From Dyadobacter fermentans (lineage in GTDB: Bacteria > Bacteroidota > Bacteroidia > Cytophagales > Spirosomataceae): a stretch of 64,000 nt of DNA. Below are positions 44,162 through 52,922 of the stretch, in pieces. Under the pieces are notes generated by a model. It had not been told where the DNA came from and made no database searches. It saw nothing but the letters and a program-made list of their open reading frames with translations. Within the stretch, counting starts at the first letter, position 1. Every line of letters begins with the position of its first letter. Made by a program: the position numbers and the translations under genes. The stretch lies in assembly GCF_019924045.1 (NCBI RefSeq), contig NZ_JAHXBN010000011.1:310001-374000 (forward strand), written 5' to 3'.

Positions 44162-45340
44162 TTGAAGGAAGCGGCGGATTTTACACCCTCAACTGAAAAC
44201 ACCGAGAAGAACTGGGAATCGTTACACGTTGCCTATATCGCAAGTGGTGATCCTGAGGAAGATCGGCGTTTGGCTGCGCTTGCACGTGAGCAGGGAAAGG
44301 CCGTTTTTCTCCGCGATTTGCCCGGCGAATCCGACGATATTTTCCAAACGGCGCCTGCCGACACCGGAAATGACTCCCTCGCCGACCCGGTTTCCAGAAA
44401 TAATACAAAAACACCTCTTACCTGGGAGACCATCCAGCAAAAGCTTTGGGCGGCTACCGTACGCAAAAGAAGCCGCACCGAAATTGCGGTTAACATCTTC
44501 TCCGCGATCGCATTGATGGTGATCGGGCATTTGCTTTTCACCTTTTTCACCTACGACCGACTGACCCTTCTCTGGAACGAACTGGAAGTAAGCGAAGGCT
44601 TCTTTTATTATGTTCTGGGTGGCTTTGTAGCCCAGATGATCGACGGGGCTTTGGGCATGGCTTACGGCGTAACCGCGTCTACATTCCTGCTCACCGTGGG
44701 GGTCCCGCCTTCGGCCGTGAGCGCGAGCGTCCACACTTCGGAGATCTTTACGAGTGGTGTTTCGGGTTATATGCACCTGAAATTCGGGAATGTCAACAGC
44801 AAATTGTTCAAGAAGATCCTCTTTCCCGGCGTGCTGGGAGCGATTGTGGGTGCCTACGCATTGTCGTCCCTCGAAAAATACATTTACATCATCAAGCCAT
44901 TGGTGGCAATTTATACGCTGATCCTGGGAATCCTTATTATTCAGAAAGCGTTAAAGAAACGAGTTGAAAAAAGGCCGATCAGGAAAATCGGCTGGCTGGC
45001 GATGGCAGGCGGAACGCTGGATTCCATCGGTGGCGGGGGCTGGGGGCCTATTGTTACTTCCACGCTTATTGCACGTGGAAGGCACCCCAAGTACACCATC
45101 GGGTCCGTGAACCTTGCAGAGTTCTTCGTGTCGCTGGCAAGCTCGGTTACCTTCATCAGCATTATCGGATTTTCACACTGGCAAGTGGTGCTGGGCCTTA
45201 TCCTCGGTGGTATGGTTTCCGCACCGATCGCCGCCACACTATCCCGCCGCTTGCCGATCAAAACCATGATGATCATGGTAGGGACCATCGTCATCATCGT
45301 GAGCGTGAGGATTATTTATATGGTTTTGAGTGGGATATAG
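44162..45340 (+). CDS. TauE/SafE-type sulfite exporter with siroheme-synthase-like N-terminus
   Basis: 392 residues. From about residue 115 there are seven or eight membrane helices with TauE/SafE motifs (GGFVAQMIDGALGMAYGVTA, VHTSEIFTSGVSGYMHLKFGN, LDSIGGGGWGP). Residues 20-60 (VAYIASGDPEEDRRLAALAR, AVFLRDLPGESD) resemble the later part of the precorrin-2 dehydrogenase domain of CysG, but the NAD-binding GxGxxG part is missing. The start is TTG. Placed at the head of the sulfate assimilation genes, it may balance sulfite. The N-terminal match needs confirmation. Confidence 0.75.
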   Translation: MKEAADFTPSTENTEKNWESLHVAYIASGDPEEDRRLAALAREQGKAVFLRDLPGESDDIFQTAPADTGNDSLADPVSRNNTKTPLTWETIQQKLWAATVRKRSRTEIAVNIFSAIALMVIGHLLFTFFTYDRLTLLWNELEVSEGFFYYVLGGFVAQMIDGALGMAYGVTASTFLLTVGVPPSAVSASVHTSEIFTSGVSGYMHLKFGNVNSKLFKKILFPGVLGAIVGAYALSSLEKYIYIIKPLVAIYTLILGILIIQKALKKRVEKRPIRKIGWLAMAGGTLDSIGGGGWGPIVTSTLIARGRHPKYTIGSVNLAEFFVSLASSVTFISIIGFSHWQVVLGLILGGMVSAPIAATLSRRLPIKTMMIMVGTIVIIVSVRIIYMVLSGI

Positions 45341-45541
45341 GCAATAGGCTATAAGCTTTAAGCAGTAGGCCGTAAGCTGAGACAATCGCAAATTTGATAA
45401 CAGAGAAATTCATTTACAGCACATTACATAAAATAGCATGCAGCTTAAAGCATATAGCCTAAAGCTTACAGAGATTGATTACCATACATTACAAAAAAGG
45501 CTTAAAGCTTATAGCTTACAGCCTAAAGCATAAAGCTTCCT
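45335..45541. repeat. Head-to-head repeat array before metZ
   Basis: Left arm from the TauE stop: ATAGGCAATAGGCTATAAGC and GGCCGTAAGC. Two right-arm blocks carry the inverse units, GCAGCTTAAAGCATATAGC (about 45438) and AAGGCTTAAAGCTTATAGC (about 45497), ending 1 base before the metZ start. The unit is shared with the 37.25 and 48.14 kb arrays. No gene or promoter is evident within. Confidence 0.8.
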
Positions 45542-46729
45542 ATGAAAAAACAAACCAAAGCGATACGCACTCAGACCAGTAAAACCAAGTATCGCGAGCA
45601 TTCGACTCCCCTCTTTCTGACCAGTAGCTTCACATTCGAAAGCGCAGAGCAGGGAAAAGCACTTTTTGAGGAAACCGAAGAAGGTAACATTTACAGCCGC
45701 TTCTCTAACCCGAGCGTGCAGGAGTTTGTGGATAAGGTTTGCATGCTGGAAGGTCTGGAAGACGGCGTGGCTACGGCAACGGGTATGGCAGCGGTATTTG
45801 CGAGCATGGCTGCATTGCTGAAAAGCGGCGACCACATTCTGGCCTGCCGTGCATTGTTCGGCTCGGCACATCAGATCATCACGCAGATATTACCGAAATG
45901 GGGCATTACCCACACCTACCTGGATGCGGATGCGAGCGAGGCTGAATGGGAAGCGGCAGTACAGCCCAATACCCGTATGATCTACCTCGAAACACCTTCC
46001 AACCCTGGTCTGGACCTGGTAGACCTGGCGATGATAGGCCGCATTACCAAGAAGCATAATATCATTTTCAACGTAGATAACTGCTTTGCCTCGCCTGCAT
46101 TGCAAACCCCCGCCGATTTCGGCGCCGACCTCGTGCTGCATTCCGCGACGAAGTTCATGGATGGTCAAGGCCGCGTGCTGGGTGGTGTGGTTGTAGGTAA
46201 AAAAGAATATATCAAGGAACTGCGCTTTTTCTGCCGCCAGACCGGGCCGTCGATGTCGCCATTCAATGCCTGGGTTTTGAGCAAAAGCCTTGAAACACTA
46301 AGCCTGAGAATGGAGAAACATGCTTCCAACGCATTGGCACTGGCTACGGCATTGGACAAGCACCCAGACGTAAAATCGGTGAAATACCCGTTCCTGGAAT
46401 CGCATCCGCAATATGAGTTGGCAAAACGGCAAATGAGCGCCGGCGGCTCCATCGTGACCATCGACCTCGAAGGCGGTTTCGAACGCGTAGCCGCATTCAT
46501 GGATGCATTGGAGATCGCATCGCTGTCGTCCAACCTTGGCGATACGCGCACGATCGTTACCAACCCGAACACCACCACCCACGCGAAATTAAAGCCGGAA
46601 GAGAAGGCGGCATTGGGCATTACCGAAGGTTTAATCCGCATTTCGGTCGGTTTGGAAGACATTGAGGACCTCATCGAGGACTTCACGCACGCCGTGGAAG
46701 TGTCGGTGAAAAGTGATATATTGGAGTAG
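45542..46729 (+). CDS. metZ: O-succinylhomoserine sulfhydrylase / trans-sulfuration enzyme
   Basis: 395 residues of the Cys/Met-metabolism PLP family: YSRFSNPSVQEF, ATATGMAAVFASMAALL, and PLP Lys204 in LHSATKFMDGQGR. The position in a sulfate assimilation cluster, directly before sulfide-producing enzymes, favours MetZ, which joins sulfide to an activated homoserine to give homocysteine, over cystathionine gamma-synthase; sequence alone does not fully settle this. Confidence 0.85.
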   Translation: MKKQTKAIRTQTSKTKYREHSTPLFLTSSFTFESAEQGKALFEETEEGNIYSRFSNPSVQEFVDKVCMLEGLEDGVATATGMAAVFASMAALLKSGDHILACRALFGSAHQIITQILPKWGITHTYLDADASEAEWEAAVQPNTRMIYLETPSNPGLDLVDLAMIGRITKKHNIIFNVDNCFASPALQTPADFGADLVLHSATKFMDGQGRVLGGVVVGKKEYIKELRFFCRQTGPSMSPFNAWVLSKSLETLSLRMEKHASNALALATALDKHPDVKSVKYPFLESHPQYELAKRQMSAGGSIVTIDLEGGFERVAAFMDALEIASLSSNLGDTRTIVTNPNTTTHAKLKPEEKAALGITEGLIRISVGLEDIEDLIEDFTHAVEVSVKSDILE

Positions 46730-46755
46730 TATAAACAGTTCAATATAATGTTGAT

Positions 46756-46983
46756 ATGAAAGCGCTGACCATCAACTTACCGGAGTCACTGGATTCAGAA
46801 GAATTTGAGATAAAAATGCTTCTGGCCGGTCAACTTTATGAGCGCGGCAAGGTAAGCGCCGGTCAGGCTGCCGACATTGTAGGCATTAGCAAGAGGGCTT
46901 TCATCGAGATCATGGGAAGATTTGGATTTTCCCTTTTTGGCGAGTCCATAGAAGATCTGAAAAGTGATGTAGCCAATGCGTGA
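46756..46983 (+). CDS. UPF0175 family antitoxin-like protein
   Basis: 75 residues: ALTINLPESLDSEEFEIKM, LYERGKVSAGQAADIVGISKRAFIEIMGRFG. This is the UPF0175 pattern with a helix-turn-helix. UPF0175 proteins are found paired with DUF3368 PIN proteins as type II antitoxins. It overlaps the PIN gene by eight bases and lies inside the sulfate assimilation gene run. Confidence 0.9.
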   Translation: MKALTINLPESLDSEEFEIKMLLAGQLYERGKVSAGQAADIVGISKRAFIEIMGRFGFSLFGESIEDLKSDVANA

Positions 46984-47440
46984 TGCGCTTGTCATTGCGG
47001 ATTCCAGTTGCCTGATTTTGTTAGCCAAAATCGAAGAGTTGGAAATCCTGAAAAGCATTTACAAGCATGTTTTTGTCACGAAAGAAATTGCAGGAGAATT
47101 TGGCGGCGAACTACCTGAATGGATCGAAGTCAAAGAAGTTGAAAACAAAACCCTGCAATCGCTGTTTGAAGAAATACTTGATCTTGGAGAAGCATCTGCA
47201 TTAACCCTTGCGTTTGAAACGCAGGGCTGCACAGTGATCCTCGACGATCTGAAGGCCCGGAAAACAGCGGCGAAAATGAATATAAAGGTGACCGGTACAA
47301 TCGGGGTGATTGTAAAAGCTAAATTGGAAAACAGAATCCCCTCGGCCAAAGCGGTTTTTGAAAAAATACTGGAAACTGATTTCCGGATCAGCGACCGCAT
47401 ATTAAAACAGGCTATCACATTAGCCGGAGAACAACCATGA
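46976..47440 (+). CDS. DUF3368 PIN-domain toxin
   Basis: 154 residues with the PIN acidic sites: IADSSCLILLAKI, DLGEASALTLAFE, and VILDDLKARKTAAKM, followed by TGTIGVIVKAK, which marks DUF3368. PIN domains cleave RNA with bound metal. Its stop overlaps the cysH start by four bases, so toxin and APS reductase translation look coupled. Confidence 0.9.
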   Translation: MRDALVIADSSCLILLAKIEELEILKSIYKHVFVTKEIAGEFGGELPEWIEVKEVENKTLQSLFEEILDLGEASALTLAFETQGCTVILDDLKARKTAAKMNIKVTGTIGVIVKAKLENRIPSAKAVFEKILETDFRISDRILKQAITLAGEQP

Positions 47441-48138
47441 ACGAAACATTAGCATCTTTAAACGCTGCCATTGAGGGCAAAAGTGAAATCGAATCGCTCT
47501 CGATTCTGGCGGATCTTTTCCCTGGTGAAGTCGTATTTTCGACCAGCCTCGGATATGAGGATCAGGTGATCAGCGACCTTATTTTAAAGAATAATATCAA
47601 TATCGGCATCTTTACGCTCGATACCGGCCGGCTTTTCGCAGAGACTTACATGACTTTGCAAAAGACCAACAATCGCTACGACACGAAAATAAAGGTGTAC
47701 TATCCGCAAACCGACGCGGTAGAGAACCTGGTGAGCACAAAAGGGCCACTGAGCTTCTACGAATCGATCGAAAACCGGAAGGAATGCTGTTTCATCCGCA
47801 AAGTGGAGCCGCTGAACCGCGCATTGAAAGGCGCGAAAATCTGGGTGACGGGCATCCGGGCGGAACAGTCGGGGAACCGTCATGATATGCCGAGGCTCGA
47901 ATGGGACGAAGCACACCAGCTTTTCAAGTTCCACCCGATCCTCCATTGGTCGTTCGAAGAGGTGAAACAATACGTAAAATCAAACGGCATACCTTATAAC
48001 CCATTGCACGACAAAGGCTTCGTGAGCATTGGCTGCGCGCCTTGCACACGTGCGATCCAGGAAGGCGAGGATTTCCGCGCCGGAAGATGGTGGTGGGAAG
48101 ACGAGTCGAAGAAAGAATGCGGGTTGCATGCGAAGTAG
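47437..48138 (+). CDS. cysH: Assimilatory adenylyl-sulfate (APS/PAPS) reductase
   Basis: 233 residues. Fe-S ligands are Cys117-Cys118 (RKECCFIRK) and Cys200/Cys203 (IGCAPCTRA); the catalytic Cys228 is in ECGLHAK. The cluster motif CC...CxxC is typical of enzymes that use APS, so reduction of APS to sulfite with thioredoxin is most likely. Its start overlaps the PIN toxin gene; a repeat array begins at its stop. Confidence 0.93.
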   Translation: MNETLASLNAAIEGKSEIESLSILADLFPGEVVFSTSLGYEDQVISDLILKNNINIGIFTLDTGRLFAETYMTLQKTNNRYDTKIKVYYPQTDAVENLVSTKGPLSFYESIENRKECCFIRKVEPLNRALKGAKIWVTGIRAEQSGNRHDMPRLEWDEAHQLFKFHPILHWSFEEVKQYVKSNGIPYNPLHDKGFVSIGCAPCTRAIQEGEDFRAGRWWWEDESKKECGLHAK

Positions 48139-48296
48139 CGATAGGCTGTAAGCAATAGGCTTTAAGCTGTAAGCAATAGGCTTTAAGCTATAAGCAATAG
48201 GCTTTAAGCTATAAGCAATAGGCTTTAAGCTATAAGCTTTAAGCAATAGAGAACAGGCATATAGCTTAAAGCCTAAAGCTTACCGCTTAAAGCCCC
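48136..48296. repeat. Head-to-head repeat array between cysH and cysD
   Basis: The left arm has about four copies of a 21-base unit (AATAGGCTTTAAGCTATAAGC) from the cysH stop to about 48247. After a short AGAGAACAGGC spacer, the right arm (48259-48293) has the inverse units GCTTAAAGCCTAAAGC. The 21-base period lets a spurious minus-strand frame with a SLKPIAY repeat stay open. Confidence 0.9.
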
Positions 48297-48324
48297 TTAA
48301 ACATTTAAATCAATAACCAATAAT

Positions 48325-49278
48325 ATGTCAATTTCAGTGAACGAGGCCTCCGACATCCAACGGGAGATTAGTGAACGCAGCGCTCCGGATTACCTGGATC
48401 AGCTGGAAGCAGAGGCCATTTACATTATGCGTGAAGTAGCCGGCCAGTTTGAGCGCCCTGCCCTGTTGTTTTCAGGAGGTAAGGATTCGATCACATTGGT
48501 TCATTTGGCGAAAAAAGCATTCGCACCCGGCAAAATCCCCTTCCCGCTGGTGCACGTCGATACCGGCCATAACTTCATCGAAGCGATAGAGTACCGCGAC
48601 GAGCTGGCCGAAAAAATCAATGCGAAGCTGATCGTTCGCTACGTGGAAGATACCATCAAAGCGAAAGGATTGAAGGAGCAAACCGGCAAGAATGCAAGCC
48701 GTAACTGGTTGCAGACTTTCACTTTGCTGGATACCATCGAAGAATTTGAATTTGACGCATGTATCGGTGGCGCACGCCGCGACGAGGAAAAGGCACGTGC
48801 GAAAGAGCGTATCTTCTCGTTCCGCGACGAGTTTGGTCAATGGGACCCGAAACGCCAGCGCCCCGAGCTTTGGAATTTGTTCAATGGCCGCATTCAAAAA
48901 GGCGAAAACGTACGCGTGTTCCCAATCTCGAACTGGACCGAGCTGGATGTTTGGGCTTACCTGAAAAGAGAAGGCATCGCATTGCCGTCGATCTACTTCG
49001 CACACGAACGCGAGCTGATCCTGCGCGACGGCAAGCTGCTGAACAACACGCCGGTAATCGAACCCGATCCGGAAGACCAGATCGTAACCCGTCAGGTACG
49101 TTTCCGTACCGTGGGCGATATGACCTGTACCGCGGCAGTGGAATCATCCGCAGCAACCCTGGACGAAGTAATCGCTGAAATCACGATTTCACGCATCAGT
49201 GAACGCGGCGAAACCCGCATCGACGACCAGCAGACTGAGGCGGCGATGGAAGACCGGAAGAAAGGCGGATATTTTTAA
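48325..49278 (+). CDS. cysD: Sulfate adenylyltransferase subunit 2
   Basis: 317 residues. PP-loop SGGKDSITL, HVDTGHNFIEAIEYRDE, IGGARRDEEKARAKERIFSFRD and the C-terminal RKKGGYF are diagnostic of CysD, which makes APS from ATP and sulfate with CysN. Length is normal. Repeat arrays flank it on both sides. Confidence 0.95.
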   Translation: MSISVNEASDIQREISERSAPDYLDQLEAEAIYIMREVAGQFERPALLFSGGKDSITLVHLAKKAFAPGKIPFPLVHVDTGHNFIEAIEYRDELAEKINAKLIVRYVEDTIKAKGLKEQTGKNASRNWLQTFTLLDTIEEFEFDACIGGARRDEEKARAKERIFSFRDEFGQWDPKRQRPELWNLFNGRIQKGENVRVFPISNWTELDVWAYLKREGIALPSIYFAHERELILRDGKLLNNTPVIEPDPEDQIVTRQVRFRTVGDMTCTAAVESSAATLDEVIAEITISRISERGETRIDDQQTEAAMEDRKKGGYF

Positions 49279-49358
49279 GGAGTTTAAAGTTCATGAGTTT
49301 ATGAGTTCAATTAAGACAACTCATAAACTGAACTCATAAACTCTAAACTCATAGACTT
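49278..49358. repeat. Head-to-head GAGTTTATGAGTTC repeat between cysD and cysN
   Basis: Left arm (about 49280-49308) GAGTTTAAAGTTCATGAGTT plus TATGAGTTC; right arm (49318-49350) is its inverse, AACTCATAAACTGAACTCAT plus AAACTC. Pairing is over 25 bases with a few mismatches. The unit is unlike those of the neighbouring arrays, though the layout is the same. Confidence 0.85.
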
Positions 49359-49370
49359 AAATTATTACCA

Positions 49371-50615
49371 GTGGATTTACTAAGATTTATAACAGCAGGC
49401 TCCGTAGATGACGGCAAAAGCACATTGATCGGTCGCTTGCTTTACGATACAAAAAATATCCTGGCCGATCAGATGGAAGCCATCGAGCGCGCCAGCAAAA
49501 CCCGCAATGCCGGTGAAATCGACCTTGCATTGCTCACGGACGGTCTTCGTTCGGAGCGCGAGCAGGGCATTACTATCGATGTGGCTTACAAATATTTCCA
49601 GACGCCGAATCGCAAGTTCATCAGCATCGACGCGCCGGGGCATATTCAGTATACCCGTAACATGGTGACTGGCGCTTCCAACGCCGACCTGGCCATTATC
49701 CTCGTTGATGCGCGCCATGGTGTGGTGGAACAAACCCGTCGTCACTCACTGATCGCTTCCATGCTGGGTATTCCCCACGTGATTGTGGCTGTGAACAAAA
49801 TGGATCTGGTAGGAAATTCGGAGGATGCGTTCCTTCAAATTGCTAAAAGCTATAAAGAACTGGCTGAGAAACTTTCCATTAAAGACCTGACCATCATTCC
49901 AGTGAGCGCTTTGAATGGTGATAATATCGTAGAGCGTTCGGAAAGCATGAGCTGGTACACAGGTGAAACATTGCTTTCTGTACTGGAAAATGTGAATGTA
50001 CTGAAAGACCAGAACCAGGAAGACGGCCGTTTCGCGGTACAATACGTAATCCGCCCTCAGACCGAGGAGCTGCACGATTACCGTGGTTATGCCGGTCGCG
50101 TGCAAAGTGGTACTTTCAAAAAAGGCGACGCGATCAAGGTGTTGCCTTCTGAAAGAGAGTCTAAAATCGCTAAAATCGAATTCGGCGGAAACGAAATAGC
50201 GCAAGCCTCTGTTCTTGAATCTGTAACGATATTACTCGAAGACGATATCGATATCAGCCGCGGCGACACGATCGTAACCGTGGACAACTCGCCGATCGTG
50301 AGTCAGGATATCGAAGCACTGGTGTGTTGGATGGATGATAAGAAGACGTTGAAACCAGGTAACAAATACGTTTTACAGCACGGTACCGCACGTTCACGCT
50401 GCTCGGTCCGTGACATCGAATATCAAATCGACATCAACTCTTATGAAAAACTGGATGAGGTAGAGGCCCTGAAACTGAACGATGTAGCAAGAATCGTTCT
50501 GCGGACAGCCCAGCCCATCGCATACGACCCCTATCAGAAGAACCGCGCAAACGGCGCAGCGATCCTGATCGACGAAACGTCCAATGTGACGGTTGGGGCG
50601 TGTATGATCGAATAA
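49371..50615 (+). CDS. cysN: Sulfate adenylyltransferase subunit 1 (GTPase)
   Basis: 414 residues. GTPase motifs SVDDGKSTLIGRL, DAPGH, NKMD and the SAL box (PVSALNGDN); then beta-barrel domains. GTP hydrolysis drives CysD. There is no C-terminal APS kinase domain, consistent with direct use of APS by CysH. Start is GTG at 49371. A terminator-like hairpin starts at its stop. Confidence 0.95.
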   Translation: MDLLRFITAGSVDDGKSTLIGRLLYDTKNILADQMEAIERASKTRNAGEIDLALLTDGLRSEREQGITIDVAYKYFQTPNRKFISIDAPGHIQYTRNMVTGASNADLAIILVDARHGVVEQTRRHSLIASMLGIPHVIVAVNKMDLVGNSEDAFLQIAKSYKELAEKLSIKDLTIIPVSALNGDNIVERSESMSWYTGETLLSVLENVNVLKDQNQEDGRFAVQYVIRPQTEELHDYRGYAGRVQSGTFKKGDAIKVLPSERESKIAKIEFGGNEIAQASVLESVTILLEDDIDISRGDTIVTVDNSPIVSQDIEALVCWMDDKKTLKPGNKYVLQHGTARSRCSVRDIEYQIDINSYEKLDEVEALKLNDVARIVLRTAQPIAYDPYQKNRANGAAILIDETSNVTVGACMIE

Positions 50616-50642
50616 CGTTGGGCTTCTATCCCCAACGTTTTC
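50614..50642 (+). terminator. Terminator-like hairpin after cysN
   Basis: AACGTTGGG pairs with CCCAACGTT around eight bases and is followed by TTTC. The stem overlaps the cysN stop. The weak T tail suggests partial termination before the sulfite reductase gene. Confidence 0.6.
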
Positions 50643-50692
50643 AAACTATTGAATAAAAATATACTATCCCGATAGACGATTAGAATATCATC

Positions 50693-52921
50693 ATGAGCGA
50701 TTTAATCATTTCTGACAAAGTATCCGCCGTTGCGAAGCGCGATATCATTGACCTGCAACAAAAGATCGGTGCATTCAACTCCGGCGAAACCCCGGAAGAG
50801 GCGTTCCGTAAATTCCGTTTGACACGCGGTGTGTATGGTCAGCGTCAGCCCGGCGTGCAGATGATCCGCATCAAATTGCCTTACGGCCGCATAACAGCTG
50901 ATCAGCTCGTCCGTATTGCAGATACTTCCGACAAATACGCAACCGGCAACCTGCACGCGACTACGCGCCAGGATATCCAGCTGCACTTTGTAAAACTTTC
51001 GGATTCGCCCCAATTGTGGGCCGATCTCGAAGATGCGGGCATTACGTTGAAAGAAGCTTGTGGTAATACCATCCGTAACGTTACGGCGTCGTCTGTCGCG
51101 GGTATCGATCCGGATGAGCCGTTCGACGTAACGCCGATCACCCATTCGATCTTCTCTTATTTCCTCCGTAACCCGATCAACCAGGATATGGGCCGGAAGT
51201 TTAAAATCGCGGTTTCTTCTTCCGAGAAGGACTCCGCGCTGGCATTTATCCACGATGTGGGCCTGATCGCCAAAATGGGTCAGAATGAAGCGGGTGAAAC
51301 CGTCCGCGGCTTCAAAGTGCTCATCGGCGGTGGTTTGGGCGCGCAGCCTTTCTCGGCACAGACTGCATTCGAATTCCTTGAAGAGGAGAAAGTGATCCCT
51401 TTCATTGAAGCATTGCTTCGCGTGTTCGACCGCTATGGCGAGCGCGTACGTCGTCACAAGGCGCGTATGAAGTTCCTCCTCAACGACCTCGGCCTGGAAG
51501 GCATGATGGAGAAAGTGGAGGAAGAACGCAAAGCGGTTAGAAACAAGATATTCCAGATTCCGGAAGACCTCTTTGGCACCAACGAGTACGAGGCGATCAA
51601 CCACGCGCCGCGTCCTGCATTGTCGGAGGCGGAAATCCTGAAAATCGCTGCCGAAACCATCGACGCCGACAAGCTCGATATTTTCACCAAATGGCTCCGT
51701 ACCAATACATTTGAACAAAAACAAAAAGGATGGTATGCCGTACAGCTACGCGTGTTGCTGGGCGATATGAGCTCGGACACTGCGCGCAGCCTGGCAGATG
51801 TGGTACGCAAATATGCAGCCGACGATATTCGCGTGACCGTAAACCAGGGTTATATCCTGCGTTTCGTGAAAGGCGAAGACCTCGTAGCCATTTACCACGA
51901 ACTCGCGAAACTGGGCCTCGCAGCCCCAGGCTTCGACAGCACAATGGACATTACCACCTGCCCCGGAACCGATACCTGTAACCTCGCGATTTCGAGCAGC
52001 TACGGTATCACTCGCGTGCTGGAAGACGTCATGCGCGATGAGTTCCCGGAAATGATTTATAACCAGGATATCAAAATCAAAATCAGCGGCTGTATGAACG
52101 GTTGCGGCCAGCACAATGCGGCCAATATCGGTTTCCACGGCAGCTCGATCAAAAATGGTAAGCTGGTATTGCCCGCATTGCAAGTGTTGCTGGGCGGCGG
52201 TTTCTCCGGAGACGGCATTGGTCTGATCGGCGACAAGGTGATCAAAGTTCCTACCAAACGCGGACCGGAAGTATTGCGCCTGCTTTTCAATGACTATGAA
52301 GCAAATGCAATGGATGGAGAGTATTTCAACCAATACTATCTGCGTCAGACTAAAAACTACTTCTTCCAATTGCTGAAACCACTCGCGGACCTGACAACCG
52401 TACAAGACGACGATTACCGCGACTGGGATCATGATGAGTTGTTCAAAACGGAAATCGGGGTTGGTGAATGTGCTTCGGTACTCGTTGACCTTGTAGCGAC
52501 CACCATCATCGAAGGCCAGGAGAAGCTGAACCTGGCGAAAGAATCTTTCCAATCGGGTGTTTGGGCGGATGCGATTTACCACGCATACAACGTGTTCATC
52601 ACCGGCGCGAAAGGCTTGCTGATGTCGAAAGACGTAACTACCAACACGCAATACGGCATTATCAACGATTTCGAAACGCATTTCGGCCAGGATTTCAAAT
52701 ATGACGTTCCCGCGGAATTCGCGGTAGAAAATCAGACTGAGACCCCGTTCAAAGCATTGGTATTCAGCATTAATAAATTCGAACCAAGCGAAGCGTTCGC
52801 GCAATATTTCATCAGCACCTCGGAGCACTTCCTGAACTTCGTTCGCGACACCCGCGAGGCGCAATTGGTCGAAACCGGAGAGCCTGCATTGCAAGAGCTT
52901 TCATTCGGAAAAGATAGTTAA
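50693..52921 (+). CDS. Nitrite/sulfite reductase-type hemoprotein with C-terminal HEPN-like domain
   Basis: 742 residues. Two ferredoxin-like repeats, siroheme contacts and the 4Fe-4S motif TCPGTDTCN near 421 with SGCMNGCGQH near 465 show a sulfite reductase of the ferredoxin kind, reducing sulfite to sulfide. From about residue 590 an extra helical domain (AIYHAYNVFITGAKGLLMSK) looks like HEPN; such fusions are known in Bacteroidota annotation but the role of the tail is unknown. Confidence 0.9.
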   Translation: MSDLIISDKVSAVAKRDIIDLQQKIGAFNSGETPEEAFRKFRLTRGVYGQRQPGVQMIRIKLPYGRITADQLVRIADTSDKYATGNLHATTRQDIQLHFVKLSDSPQLWADLEDAGITLKEACGNTIRNVTASSVAGIDPDEPFDVTPITHSIFSYFLRNPINQDMGRKFKIAVSSSEKDSALAFIHDVGLIAKMGQNEAGETVRGFKVLIGGGLGAQPFSAQTAFEFLEEEKVIPFIEALLRVFDRYGERVRRHKARMKFLLNDLGLEGMMEKVEEERKAVRNKIFQIPEDLFGTNEYEAINHAPRPALSEAEILKIAAETIDADKLDIFTKWLRTNTFEQKQKGWYAVQLRVLLGDMSSDTARSLADVVRKYAADDIRVTVNQGYILRFVKGEDLVAIYHELAKLGLAAPGFDSTMDITTCPGTDTCNLAISSSYGITRVLEDVMRDEFPEMIYNQDIKIKISGCMNGCGQHNAANIGFHGSSIKNGKLVLPALQVLLGGGFSGDGIGLIGDKVIKVPTKRGPEVLRLLFNDYEANAMDGEYFNQYYLRQTKNYFFQLLKPLADLTTVQDDDYRDWDHDELFKTEIGVGECASVLVDLVATTIIEGQEKLNLAKESFQSGVWADAIYHAYNVFITGAKGLLMSKDVTTNTQYGIINDFETHFGQDFKYDVPAEFAVENQTETPFKALVFSINKFEPSEAFAQYFISTSEHFLNFVRDTREAQLVETGEPALQELSFGKDS

Positions 52922-52922
52922 A

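Noticed and set aside
47980..48246. Minus-strand 88-residue frame with SLKPIAY repeats
   Set aside because: It is the translation of the 21-base intergenic repeat plus antisense cysH; no start signal or family match.
51746..52894. Long minus-strand frame (382 codons) opposite sulfite reductase
   Set aside because: It is the antisense shadow of a clearly conserved gene, with no recognisable protein motif.
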